This document shows, piece by piece, positions 46,045 through 58,700 of a stretch of DNA of 64,000 nucleotides. The stretch's first letter is position 1. Each line of letters opens with the position of its first letter. The translations under genes and the position numbers were made by a program. Origin of the DNA: Symsagittifera roscoffensis (lineage: Eukaryota; Xenacoelomorpha; Acoela; Convolutidae); contig NC_087070.1 in NCBI RefSeq assembly GCF_963678635.1, positions 16,435,840 to 16,499,839 of the forward strand, read 5' to 3'. The notes beneath the pieces are model-generated. The model did no database searches, had not been told where the DNA came from, and worked only from the letters and a program-made list of their open reading frames with translations.

Positions 46045-46625
46045 TCGAATTTGATTTATAGTGGTTGGACTTATGATGTCTTTTTAAGTTCAGTTTTTTT
46101 CCTTTGTTTAAAGAAAAAGTAAGTCCGCTATCGAACATCGAACAGCAAAAATGTATATTCAAGGAGTTTTTGGGCCACCTATTTATTACTTTGAAATTCG
46201 GAAGTTGAAGCCCTTTTCAATGCAAATCTATTGTTTTTTCAGTTTCGTTGCGTTTATTGACTCTTTTCCAACTGTCTGTTTGCAATGTTTTGCTTAAAGC
46301 AAGTCGCATTACGCTCTCCAATTACGAAAGATTAGTTGAAGCAATAAATCGTGGATTATTTTCAGGATCGAAAGTGGATTTTAATTTTTAAATTTCCCAG
46401 CGAAAAAAAATATAGTCGGAACCGAGTATCTTTTTGTTAAACTGCCTGACATGGATTTTTTTTATTCGTCAATTAGATCATAATCCTCGTTTTTTCACAT
46501 AATTTGATAGATTGGCTGTTGAGAATAGGAGTTTGAATATTCTTTTGATGATTCTGAGCCTTATAACAGAAAAGACCTTCGAAAACTTCTATGCTACTTG
46601 CACAGTTACCGGTGACGCTTTTCAG

Positions 46626-46882
46626 GTTACTTCGACACCGTGCTGTACAAAGAAGTCTCCTTCAGCATCAACCCCGACACTCACTCGGATGGTCTGTTCA
46701 GCTGGTTCCCCATTCTGTTCCCACTCAAACAGCAAGTGAGTGTGAACAAAGGTGAACAGATTAGTATTCACTTCTGGAGAAGAGAGGATAAACACAAAGT
46801 GTGGTATGAGTGGTGTATATCTAAACCCCACCCCACACCGCTTCATAACGCAAGAGGGAAGTCATATTTCATCGGAAAATGA
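46626..46882 (+). pseudogene. PRMT5: PRMT5 terminal exon copy B
   Basis: Identical in translation to copy A, with the same CGCTTTTCAG acceptor and stop. The other six exons are not repeated, so alone it cannot make PRMT5. It could be spliced from exon 6 across unit A and would give the same protein with a different 3' UTR. Confidence 0.9.
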
Positions 46883-47869
46883 ACAATTCTGAAAATTATT
46901 TTGGAACATTTTGCCATATAATTAGCAAAACATTGGAACATAAAATTAATTAAACAGCAATCTGCCATCTTTTGATAGATTTTGTAGGCAATTTTGATTT
47001 TCAATCGATATTGTCGATACAGTGCTGATTTGAACTATCAGAACAAATTGAGCAAAATTTGAATTTTCAAACGCGTTTTTTTTCTCAAATTGGATTGACA
47101 TTAGACCATAAATGATGAGGATCAAAGTTGCTGAAAAATTTGCTAGAATTTATATGGTGCAATTTTTTTGCGAATTTCTGGGCCAAAGTTTCACCCCAAA
47201 AATGGCTAATAATTAGTTACCTTATTAGTTACCTATTAGTTAACCCATATTAGTTACCTTGGGTAATAAGTTAATCAAAAATTACGCTGAAACTACCAAA
47301 TTTATCGATGAATCAGGTATAGCACAAGGATCCTCTTACGCAGCACAACAAAGACCTAGATGGTTCAAATCTCCAAAAAGCTGTAAAAAGGAAAGTATTT
47401 TTGCTTGATAGCCAAAAAATGTTATTTTTGCTGTTTAAAATCAAAAATCTTTCCTTAAAACATTTAAAACAGCGCAGATTTTACCCTTCTTTGTTGGGCT
47501 GTGTACGAGGCTCCTTTTGGTATAAATTTTTCATCAGTTCACGTGGTAGTTTTATCTTAGTTCTTGATCAACTTAAAACAGCTGAAATGACCCAATTTTG
47601 GGGTATAATTTTGATTTCACAATTCGCAAAATAAATTGCACCTTAATAATTCTGGTAAAATTGTAAGCGATTTTGGTTCTTTTTTTTGTCTAATCTCAAC
47701 TCAATTTGAGAAAAACGCAACAAATATTTCAAGTTTTGTTCATATAGTCCGGATAATTCAGCACTGTGTTAGCGTTTGCATGCAAAAATTTTCCAAAATA
47801 AATCTTCTGCTCTTATACTAATTTCCTATGTTCCAACGTTTTGCAACTCGATACAACTTTAGGCCAAAC

Positions 47870-48299
47870 CAGGGGCGGATCTAGGATTTTCTCGAGGGGG
47901 GGCGGATTTTCAAAAAATTTTCCAAAATTTTGACGACCTTTTTTTTTTTTTAGGTCGACCAAATTGATTTCTCGAGCTCTCCCAAAGCACTGTTTTGCCC
48001 CTACTTTGGCTAAATTTTCTGCGCCGCAGGCAAATTTTTGAAAAAACAGTCAAAAAAGCCGTTTTTTGGCAATTTTTGAAAAATTTTGACAAAAAAATCG
48101 CGTTTTTTTGGCGCGCGCTCCCCCTCAAAGTTAGTATATATTGGCGCCGAAGGCGCCTTTAAAAAAATTTTAGGGTCGGTCGGCTAAAAATGGATTTCCG
48201 AAAAAGTATCAAAGGGGGGACCCTTTGGGTCGGCAGGGGGTCGAATCCCTGAGGGGGGGGGGGGGGCGTCCGCCCCCCCCCCCCCTAAATCCGCCCCTG
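47870..48299. mobile_element. Non-autonomous hAT-like element, copy 2
   Basis: Has CAGGGGCGGAT ends and perfect 8-bp flanking repeats GGCCAAAC (47862-47869 and 48300-48307). The unfilled site TTTAGGCCAAACTAACTGCC is present in unit A at about 40648. The element is 430 bp with long G and C runs near the right end. No transposase. Confidence 0.93.
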
Positions 48300-50213
48300 G
48301 GCCAAACTAACTGCCATCATCTTCCTTTTCAATCTTTAGAAATGCTGTTTACAAATCCTGTCTCCTACTCAATTTATTTCTTGCCTTAAACAGCTGCGTT
48401 AAGCTTTTCGATAGTTTTTTTTTTAGATTATTTGAAGTCCAATTGTTCGTTACTGTCAACACTTAGGCTTTTGACTCTTTCTTGCCCGTTTAAATTTGAA
48501 TATATCGACAATTTGCATGTCCACCAAATTTACTTCTCGGAGCAAATTTGATCCTTTTAATTGACAGCAAACAAAAAACTTCTTTGAATTACAATAGCTT
48601 GAAAAATAAAAATAAAAATTCGATAGTTGTGGTTGTGATGGAATTGGGTGGAAAAGAACTGTTTTATTATAAAAGTGTTTCGTCCTCGAGGCTGATCATT
48701 TCCTAAATTCGAACAAGTCGTTTATTCATGTGATGCAGTATTTTTTTTCTTATCAAATGGGTACGTTACGCCGGCTATTTATTAAGTTGAAAGAAGAGTC
48801 ACAAATTGGGTATATGTTTTTGCATTCATCTATGCACGTATGGCGTATACTGATGTGAGGGTGTCTAATAATCATTTGTTCATCACTAGGTTTTTATTTA
48901 GAAGTATCAATTAATTGCAAATGTTACAAATAATATCTTGTCAATATAATCATATGAACTAATTGCCTACAAGTTGGCTATAGTATTTTGCAGAAGGGGA
49001 TTTCTCTCTAATTTTTTTTTGAACTTTTTATTAAAACTCGTGCAATTTAATTGTGAGATTGGGTAAGAGTCTTTTTATGGAGTTGTTTTCATTGTGTGGC
49101 ACGTTTGCAGACATATAGCAGATTCAGATGCCAAATCAGTTTTCAATTTGTTTCCAATAATAATTAAATGATTAGAAATTGTACTTGCAAAAATAAGCCT
49201 TATTGCGAATATTTTACTTGGTTTCATAATTCTGTCTATGGCGCTCACCACTAAATAGCGTTTGCAAATGCATAATAAAACTCGGCAAATAGGAATTTTT
49301 AGCTTTTATAAAAGAGCGTTGAAGTCCATTTAGTTGAACCATTGTTTCTTAGTAAAAAGTATCTCCCAATTCAAGTATTGACTTTTTATTTATGTAGTGA
49401 GTTTTTGTAATCGAAACTGGGGGGCAAATTTGTATATGATTGTCCAAGTATCGAATAAACGGCCGAAATATTTGGGTAAACGATCAATTCTTCGTAGGAA
49501 TTTTTTACCATACCTGATAAAAACTTATATTTACTAGTACCTTGGGGTGTTTTTCAAAACTTTTGGTTGGTATTGTGGCTAGTTATTATGAACATTTGGT
49601 TTTTCATTGGCAAAATTGGGAGGAATAAGAAAAAACTCAACATTGTTCCGAATGCTAAGAAATGACACATTTCAATAATGTTGGGATGGTTACCTGGCGC
49701 TTTGATTGTGTTCGATAAAATAGAATCGGTTTTGTATACATGCGACAAATTTCTCCTAACTCCAATTAAATGATAACGAAAATGTGGAATGCAAATGAAC
49801 AGGTTAGAGTGTATCAGGTGAATCATGCTTCAAAATCGTGAATAGTTAGGGTAGTTCAGATAATTTATACCTTGACAAGAAGTAGAAAAACTTTCAATAT
49901 TGAGAAGGCGGAGAAAAGTTCGATACATGAAAGTGAAGTTGTTTGTCTGGATTCATTCAAACGAACAGACGAAACTCTATAAGTTTTTAGAAAAAAGTTG
50001 TGGAAGCTCATAAAAGCGACAGGAAGTTTTTATATTAGGCTCTCATCTAATTAATTTTCACTCGTAATTATTACTTAAAGTAACCAAGCTCTTAAAGTAT
50101 TTTTCAACTTTACAGACTTTTTGTCATTTCTAATCTAAATCACTGATATTCCTAATTAAAATCAAATCAAAACTAATATAAATTTGACTGACAAAAGATA
50201 GATCACGCGCACA

Positions 50214-52326
50214 TTTGGAGGATTCAAAAAAGAGTACTCTGAGAAATTCAAAGAATTGTTCAACGCTTTATCGGAGTAGCAGCTATTCTTTTTTTATACC
50301 TGCTTCTACCGGTTCTAATGCGAGTTGGTTGTATGCGGTTTTTAAATCTAAGTTGGTAAACCACACTTCTCCAACGGAATTACTTGCAATTTGTGCCGCG
50401 ACATTGTCTACCAATTCGTGAATATTTGGTATTTGTTCTTGTATATTTATTTATTAATAAACTTTGAATCCAGAGCCAACTTGATAGATTTGTCTTTTTT
50501 ACAAGTAATAACGATTGGGCTGATAAAACGATCTTCGCCGCAGTTTTCTAATTTCTTAATATGTCCTTCGTCTTTTAATCTGTTAAGTTCGGTTTTAACT
50601 GAATCCAGTAAGTGGAGGGGGACTCGTCCTCCTTTTAGTTGGATGGGTTATAGAGGTTCGTGAAAATGGGTAATTTTCATCTGGTTTTTTATTTTTCCAA
50701 TCCGAAGGAATAGGTTTTAAAATGTTTTTGATATGTTTAAGATTTCACTATCTTTGTCTGCTGGTGAAATAGAATTTATGGACTTACACGTCTTGTTTGT
50801 CTGCAAGTGTGGAAAATACTTCTGCGAGACTTCTATCCCCACTTTGGGCAGCTTGTCATTTCCGAGAATGTTTCTCTCATGTCCATCGGTCAAGAAGAAG
50901 TGACAGTCGTTGTGTGACCAACCATTAGAGAAGATTGGAAGTATCACCTTTCCAGAAATATTTATAGCGTTGTCAGTAAATCCACAGTATAGATCCTTGG
51001 TTGTTTTGTCCACGGGATAGATTTTCAAGTAAGAGTCTCAAAGTATCAGTTCGTGTAACAAGTTCTTCTTGAGAAAGCTAACCGGGCTAGCAGAGTCCAC
51101 TTGTATATTTAAATTTACTTGATTTTCTTTCCCGAGGCCAATCTTTAATAATTTTTTCAGTTCTTTTCCGTCGTTGTCGAAAATTGTAGTGACATTTAAT
51201 ACAGAGTAATCGTCGTTTTCACTTTTTCCAGATTCCGACCATGCGTTTATGATGCCACAACATTCTCTATTTACATGGTCTGTATTTACATCCGGGAGAT
51301 CCGACAGATTAAAATCTGTATTTATCTACATTTTGATTATTTACAATGTTTACATTTCTACGACAAGATTTACAAAGTCTGGTAAAATGGCCTTTGTATT
51401 TACAGGATGTACAAGTAGTATACTTCGCCGGACAAACTGCTGGTTGACCTTTTGAAAAAGTTCCGCCGCACTTCATACAGGTGTTGTTCTTTTCTAAATT
51501 GAGATGTGGTTCTCTTTTTACAGTAAAATGGCTGTGCGGTTTATGTACAGATGATCCGTTGGATTTAAAATTAATTGTAAGTTTGAGGTGGTTTTAAATT
51601 CCCTTTTCGTCAGTGAGTGCTACGTTCAGAGCTTCTCGCGGAGGAAGGGTTTCAGTTAAGAGTTTCTGTTGTATGTCGTAGTTTTTCATGTTGTTTATGA
51701 AAATCTCTAATCCATTCTTCTTATCCCGCGGCTATGTCACACTTTTTAGCCATTTCTGCTAGGGCTCCCCAAAATTGTTAGAGTCACTCTCTGTCCCGTT
51801 AATTTCGATTTAACAATTTGTGCCGTTCGAATATGACATTTGTCTTTCTGACAAAAGCGGTTGCTAGGTACTCCCAAAACTCTTTAAATGAAATTTGCAT
51901 GATTTTCACCTTTGTGAATTTTTGACCAAAAATTCTTTTTCCTTCGTTTTCTAGAGCCAGGTACAAGACTGATCGTGTTTTTTTTTATCTGCTTCCTCTA
52001 ATCGCATTCCATTAAATTTCTTGGTTTCTGTTTTAATGGAAGCCTTTTCCTCCTCGTCATAACGTCTCTGGTCTTGAACATTTCTGTCGATTCTCGACTT
52101 TCTTTAGTTTTTCGTCTCGCCATCCAACGGATTTTCCAAATTTGGAGGTTGAGGATGATGTCTTTCCGAAGGATTTAATAGTTTTTCAATATCTATGTTT
52201 TTTAGCGATGATAGCTTAGTGAAAAAGATCGCTCCAGCCTTCCCAGGGAATTGGGGGATCTACGGTGTGGTTTTGCCAAAATGGAGGTATTCCTCTCACG
52301 TTAGATTCGTTATTTGACTGCGCCAT
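50214..52326 (-). pseudogene. Ty3/gypsy-type gag-pol remnant, unit B
   Basis: Duplicate of 42500-44612 with a handful of base changes and the same breaks: gag start, zinc knuckle, DSAS retropepsin and RT start. Sharing the same stops and frameshifts shows the element was dead before the duplication. Confidence 0.85.
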
Positions 52327-52716
52327 GATAAAATGTTACTTTGTTGTAGCTAAATCTACTTTATACAATTTAAAGAATAAAAGTGAATTAGTCTAAAGTT
52401 AAAACATTAAAAAGTGAAGAGAACATTCTCTGCGCCGGAGAGAATGGCAAGTGAAGGTCATATGTAAGTGACCTGTTAACTGACTAGGTTAAAGCAATAT
52501 TTGCAGTAAGTGCAAAATAAACTAGAATCACATCAGTTGGCTTCGTTCAAAATTAATTAAAAATCGAATGACTGTTTTTGAGATGTTACAAAAATGAAGA
52601 CTATAGAATCACTCAGAAGAGAATCTCAAGTTCTAACACATTTACCTATTGGTCATTGATATTTTCTTTTTAAATTGGTGCTTTGTTAATTGGAATCAGC
52701 AACTGAACTATTATTG

Positions 52717-53031
52717 ACAATCATACATATGCTCTGAGATGGCCCACGCAAAATCTTCGGTGGAGCCATTTGGGAAGACCGAGAAAATGCTATCGCACAA
52801 TTCGAACAGCTCTTCCAAGGATATATGTGAGTAGCAGTGACTGAACGGGCGAATTTTCTGCAATTGCATTTGAGAAATGATGCTTCAAGGTTCTATCAGA
52901 CGTTTCCATCATTGACAAGATGTTACAGCCAGTCCAGAAGCATTGCGAGATCTTTTTTGTAGCCCACATTTGCAGGAGGTGCATGTGCTGCAACTTGAAC
53001 AGCCTGCTTTTCGATCTGAAGGCTGCACCAG
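52717..53031 (-). other. Unrecognised minus-strand segment, unit B
   Basis: Copy of 45003-45317 with few substitutions; same acceptor-like start and frame breaks. Confidence 0.3.
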
Positions 53032-53058
53032 AAAACTATGGTAAGTCCAGGTAAGTCT

Positions 53059-53758
53059 GACAAAAAAGGCACAACGATCATCATCATTGCCGCCTTATCC
53101 CGCCCAAACGGGGTCGGCGCGGCGCTCCTGAATCTTCGAGCGCCAGAGTTTGCGGTTGTGTGCGTCGGCTTCCGTCAGTCATCGTCTTCTCATTTCCTCC
53201 TTCACGTCCTCTACTCATGTCTTTCTTGGTCTTTCCTTGGGTCTTTTTCCAGGGACCTCAAGGAAATACGCTTCTTGGATTGGACTACTATCTTCTCTAC
53301 GCACGACATGCCCAAACCATCGCAATTTAGATTTTTCAACACAGTCAATAACGGTCTTCTGAATACCAAGTCGGCTCAAAATCGAGTACGATGGAATGCG
53401 ATCTAATAAGGTTACTCCACACATCATTCTGGCCATGCGCCTTTCCTTCTTCCAAGTAACCTGCGTTTGTGTTGTAATTTGAGTGTCATGAACAATACCC
53501 GTTTCCCGAGTAAAACGCCACCATGATTATGAAACGCAAACCATGCCTTCTTGATACGCTCGTTTATAGCAATTTCACAGTCTCCAGTAGCATGCAACGT
53601 GTGTTCCAAGTAACAAAACTGACTAACACTCTCTAACTCGTCGAAACTGTTACGGGGTGCAGGATCACTTGCAGCTGGGGTTTGGCATGTAGAACACTGA
53701 AAACTTCGTGTGGAGATAAACTTCCTCTAACACCGGTACAGCGTACATGTACCCATTT
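53059..53758 (-). mobile_element. LINE 3' part, unit B
   Basis: Copy of 45345-46044, cut at the same LINE position by the start of unit C. Confidence 0.85.
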
Positions 53759-54339
53759 TCGAATTTGATTTATAGTGGTTGGACTTATGATGTCTTTTTA
53801 AGTTCAGTTTTTTTCCTTTGTTTAAAGAAAAAGTAAGTCCGCTATCGAACATCGAACAGCAAAAATGTATATTCAAGGAGTTTTTGGGCCACCTATTTAT
53901 TACTTTGAAATTCGGAAGTTGAAGCCCTTTTCAATGCAAATCTATTGTTTTTTCAGTTTCGTTGCGTTTATTGACTCTTTTCCAACTGTCTGTTTGCAAT
54001 GTTTTGCTTAAAGCAAGTCGCATTACGCTCTCCAATTACGAAAGATTAGTTGAAGCAATAAATCGTGGATTATTTTCAGGATCGAAAGTGGATTTTAATT
54101 TTTAAATTTCCCAGCGAAAAAAAATATAGTCGGAACCGAGTATCTTTTTGTTAAACTGCCTGACATGGATTTTTTTTATTCGTCAATTAGATCATAATCC
54201 TCGTTTTTTCACATAATTTGATAGATTGGCTGTTGAGAATAGGAGTTTGAATATTCTTTTGATGATTCTGAGCCTTATAACAGAAAAGACCTTCGAAAAC
54301 TTCTATGCTACTTGCACAGTTACCGGTGACGCTTTTCAG

Positions 54340-54596
54340 GTTACTTCGACACCGTGCTGTACAAAGAAGTCTCCTTCAGCATCAACCCCGACACTCACTC
54401 GGATGGTCTGTTCAGCTGGTTCCCCATTCTGTTCCCACTCAAACAGCAAGTGAGTGTGAACAAAGGTGAACAGATTAGTATTCACTTCTGGAGAAGAGAG
54501 GATAAACACAAAGTGTGGTATGAGTGGTGTATATCTAAACCCCACCCCACACCGCTTCATAACGCAAGAGGGAAGTCATATTTCATCGGAAAATGA
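54340..54596 (+). pseudogene. PRMT5: PRMT5 terminal exon copy C
   Basis: Third copy, again identical in translation and with the same acceptor and stop. It lies 14.9 kb downstream of copy A. Confidence 0.9.
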
Positions 54597-55583
54597 ACAA
54601 TTCTGAAAATTATTTTGGAACATTTTGCCATATAATTAGCAAAACATTGGAACATAAAATTAATTAAACAGCAATCTGCCATCTTTTGATAGATTTTGTA
54701 GGCAATTTTGATTTTCAATCGATATTGTCGATACAGTGCTGATTTGAACTATCAGAACAAATTGAGCAAAATTTGAATTTTCAAACGCGTTTTTTTTCTC
54801 AAATTGGATTGACATTAGACCATAAATGATGAGGATCAAAGTTGCTGAAAAATTTGCTAGAATTTATATGGTGCAATTTTTTTGCGAATTTCTGGGCCAA
54901 AGTTTCACCCCAAAAATGGCTAATAATTAGTTACCTTATTAGTTACCTATTAGTTAACCCATATTAGTTACCTTGGGTAATAAGTTAATCAAAAATTACG
55001 CTGAAACTACCAAATTTATCGATGAATCAGGTATAGCACAAGGATCCTCTTACGCAGCACAACAAAGACCTAGATGGTTCAAATCTCCAAAAAGCTGTAA
55101 AAAGGAAAGTATTTTTGCTTGATAGCCAAAAAATGTTATTTTTGCTGTTTAAAATCAAAAATCTTTCCTTAAAACATTTAAAACAGCGCAGATTTTACCC
55201 TTCTTTGTTGGGCTGTGTACGAGGCTCCTTTTGGTATAAATTTTTCATCAGTTCACGTGGTAGTTTTATCTTAGTTCTTGATCAACTTAAAACAGCTGAA
55301 ATGACCCAATTTTGGGGTATAATTTTGATTTCACAATTCGCAAAATAAATTGCACCTTAATAATTCTGGTAAAATTGTAAGCGATTTTGGTTCTTGTTTT
55401 TGTCTAATCTCAACTCAATTTGAGAAAAACGCAACAAATATTTCAAGTTTTGTTCATATAGTCCGGATAATTCAGCACTGTGTTAGCGTTTGCATGCAAA
55501 AATTTTCCAAAATAAATCTTCTGCTCTTATACTAATTTCCTATGTTCCAACGTTTTGCAACTCGATACAACTTTAGGCCAAAC

Positions 55584-55963
55584 CAGGGGCGGATCTAGGA
55601 TTTTCTCGAGGGGGGGCGGATTTTCAAAAAATTTTCCAAAATTTTGACGACCTTTTTTTTTTTTTAGGTCGACCAAATTGATTTCTCGAGCTCTCCCAAA
55701 GCACTGTTTTGCCCCTACTTTGGCTAAATTTTCTGCGCCGCAGGCAAATTTTTGAAAAAACAGTCAAAAAAGCCGTTTTTTGGCAATTTTTGAAAAATTT
55801 TGACAAAAAAAATCGCGTTTTTTTGGCGCGCGCTCCCCCTCAAAGTTAGTATATATTGGCGCCGAAGGCGCCTTTAGAAAAATTTTAGGGTCGGTCGGCC
55901 AAAAATGGATTTCCGAAAAAGTATCAAAGGGGGGACCCTTTGGGTCGGCAGGGGGTCGAATCC
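55584..55963. mobile_element. Non-autonomous hAT-like element, copy 3, truncated
   Basis: Preceded by the same GGCCAAAC (55576-55583) as copy 2, so it was copied with the unit and did not insert independently. The right end is removed by the deletion in unit C. Confidence 0.92.
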
Positions 55964-57400
55964 ATGATTATGAAACGCAAACCATGCCTTCTTGATACGC
56001 TCGTTTATAGCAATTTCACAGTCTCCAGTAGCATGCAACGTGTGTTCCAAGTAACAAAACTGACTAACACTCTCTAACTCGTCGAAACTGTTACGGGGTG
56101 CAGGATCACTTGCAGCTGGGGTTTGGCATGTAGAACACTGAAAACTTCGTGTGGAGATAAACTTCCTCTAACACCGGTACAGCGTACATGTACCCATTTT
56201 CTGCAAAGAGTGCACATAATCGAGTTTCTGCCAACTCTAGTTCCACAAACGCCGCAAGGATCGACATCAGCGATACGGGTGACACTAGGGAGGTCTCCCA
56301 TTCCCTTGCTTTTGCCCACATTAACCCGAAGGCCTTTGGACTCCAATGCTGACTTCCACATTCTGTACTTCCTCATGACTTCTTCGGGTGTCTCTGCTGC
56401 GAGTGCTATGTCATCCGCATACAACATTTCCAGTATGGAGCCATCTCGCACTTCTTCAGTCAGATAATCCATAACCGTGATAAACAGGAGGGGGCTGAGG
56501 ATTGAACCTTGATGCACACCAACAGTAACATCAAAAGCATCTGTCGGTTCACCGTACACAATAACTGAGGTCCTACAATCGTCATATGTTGCCATAATAG
56601 CGTTTATGAAATGCTCTGGTATGCGTTTATGCCTCAAACTTTCTATAATGAGGCGCCGCGGGACATGGTCAAAGGCCTTCTCCAGGTCGATAAAAATCCA
56701 GTAAAGGGGCTTCTTTTCTGCTGCAAACTTGACAGGCAACAAAAACTGCATCGACAACGCCGCGACCTGGCATAAAGCCATACTGTGTTCTGTCAATTGT
56801 AATCATATCACGGAGTCTTGACTCAAAAACGTTCTCCAAGAGTTTAAAAGAATGTTCCAGTAACTTTATTCCACGATATGAGTTGGTACTGAGAGAGTCA
56901 CCTTTACCTTTGTACAGTGGAATCAGAGAGCTCAGTTTCCAGTAATCGGGCATCTTACCCTTAAATAAGATCTGGTTGCAAATAGTTGTCAGTACATCAA
57001 TGCAAGGGTCACCGGCAGCTTTGAGCACCTCTGCAGTGATACCACTTGGCCCTGGAGCCTTCTTGCTCGCTAACGCTCGCAAGGCACTCTTAACCTCTGC
57101 CACTGTAACTTTCTCAAAAGGTCCTTCTACAGCCGGTTTGTCACTACTAGTGTAAGGATGTTCAACATTCATGATTTCATGCATATGGTCTTTCCATATT
57201 TTCTTACGAGCAGCAATGTTAGTTTGCAGTTTCCCTTCTGCATCCTTCAAGCAATTTGTGCCGACAACGTCTTGTCTTTGCTTGGCCCTTTACTTTGTAC
57301 CCATTTTCTGCAAAGAGTGCACATAATCGAGTTTCTGCCAACTCTATTTCCACAAACGCCGCAAGGATCGACAGCAGCAATACGGGTGACACGGGTACAA
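55963..57400 (-). mobile_element. LINE with RT and treble-clef zinc motif
   Basis: Minus-strand frames, 5' to 3' from 57250: KKAPGPSGITAEVLK, LIPLYKGKGD, SYRGIKLLEH, then the palm with FIDLEKAFD, GVHQGSILSPLLF and the catalytic YADD near 56430, GLRVNVGKSKGM, and a PHD-like zinc motif CX2CX10CX2CX4HX2C near 56195-56265 (a further CX2C lies in the next frame). Frameshifts lie near 56740, where one frame is lost, and after the zinc motif. A second, partial copy of the zinc segment is at 57298-57395. This is the more 5' part of the LINE whose 3' ends lie in units A and B. Confidence 0.85.
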
Positions 57401-57403
57401 CGA

Positions 57404-57550
57404 GCCTATCCAAAACTCAATTTATTGGCCGTCATGCCAATCGATCTAGCAGCCGCTGATGCAAAAATTGAAGCGGCACGCTTTTACAGAAAAACGTGCC
57501 AGAGACAAGAGAGGCTCGATGCTCTAAATGTAATCGAAACGATCAAGTAA
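57404..57550 (+). CDS. Unrecognised C-terminal coding segment
   Basis: Directly next to the LINE, a plus-strand frame reads AYPKLNLLAVMPIDLAAADA, then KIEAARFYRKTCQRQERLDA, ending NVIETIK and a stop at 57548. AATAAA follows at 57609-57614, at a suitable distance for a 3' end. A possible splice acceptor TCTAGCAG lies near 57451. Amino-acid composition and helix-like spacing look coding, but I recognise no family. It may be the last exon of a gene whose upstream exons were separated by the LINE, or a chance frame. Confidence 0.35.
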   Translation, partial: AYPKLNLLAVMPIDLAAADAKIEAARFYRKTCQRQERLDALNVIETIK

Positions 57551-58700
57551 AGAGATTGTTCATTGAAGGAATGTCGGTATGACTGCGATCTGTGTAATTT
57601 GGAATGAAAATAAATGACAATAAGGGACATCTATCGATATGAAGACTACCCGGAGGACTGTTTCCTTGAAAACAGTGAGTCTCGAAGTTTGTTGAAGTCA
57701 GATTTGGTCCTCAATTGGTTCACGAATAACTAAATACCCATGAATAATTAAACAACAAACCATTCGTTGAAAATAGATAATGCAGTGTTATGCTGCTTTC
57801 ATTGTTGATAAATAATTTGATGATCATTTTTCCAAATACTAACAAAATATTCAAAGTCGGTTTTCTTTGGGATTAAACTCATTTCTATCAGTTCAGATAG
57901 AAATTCTGACATTTTCAAAAAAAAAAACATTTAAGTATCCTTTCTGAGTACTAGACCATTAACAGAAATAAACAGAATATCATAGTTGTGTCATATTGTT
58001 ATTAATTTTATTATTTGTATTGAGTGAGGAGTAGGAGTAGGAATTTTGGTTTAGGATCATAATGAACTGTTGAGTTTATTTTTGTCTGTTGTTGATTGTC
58101 TTCTGAAAAAAATGAAACTTCATAATTTAAGGAGATACGTTTACTGACTACTTTTCATTGAATGCAAATCACAGAAATCCAGTGCTTGTTCGTGCAACGC
58201 TGAAGTTCTGCTTACTCCTTACATTTTCCTCGTAATAACTGTTGGATATTTTGAAGTTGTAGTTTATTTCTGTAATGAAGAAAACCCTAATTAGGCTGTA
58301 TTTCAAGGCAGCGGTTTTGGTTGTGTTGTTAGTTTTAAATCATGTAATCAATCATTTGTAATAAAAGTTAGACCACCACAAAAAGCTGTTGATTGAAAGT
58401 TTTAGTGGTTTTCTTCGTTCGTTTTCTTAAGTTTATTGAGTTAATTTAGCCAAGGAAGTAAAAGAGACAAATTTAACCTGATTCATAAATACTGATTTAA
58501 TATTTAAGATGAGTTTTTGTCAATACGTTGCTAATTACGATAGTTGTTTTTGAATATTGATTTTTGTTTACAATTATAGTTTTTGATCATAGGAATGAGT
58601 TAGAATGAGGTGAAAAGAGAACATCAGTGCTGATCAAACTCTGTGTTCCTAAACTGACTGAAGTGAATAAGTGTCTATCAATTAACTATTTCTAGTGTGA
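57551..58700. other. AT-rich intergenic sequence
   Basis: Apart from the AATAAA at 57609 I see nothing definable here: no long frame, no repeat shared with the window. Confidence 0.5.

Larger units (their letters stand above)
46045..53758 (+). repeat. Segmental tandem duplication, unit B
   Basis: Unit B repeats unit A in the same order, nearly base for base, and ends at the same LINE position as unit A. It is about 495 bp longer, mostly because of the hAT-like insertion at 47870-48299; small indels lie near 49425-49590. Confidence 0.95.
53759..55963 (+). repeat. Segmental tandem duplication, unit C (internally deleted)
   Basis: Matches unit B from its start until inside the hAT-like element, then jumps at TCGAATCC|ATGATTATG to LINE sequence that unit B has at about 53523. 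About 5.3 kb, including the gypsy part and the LINE 3' end, is missing. The joined ends share CC. After this point the sequence continues past the LINE position where units A and B end. Confidence 0.93.
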
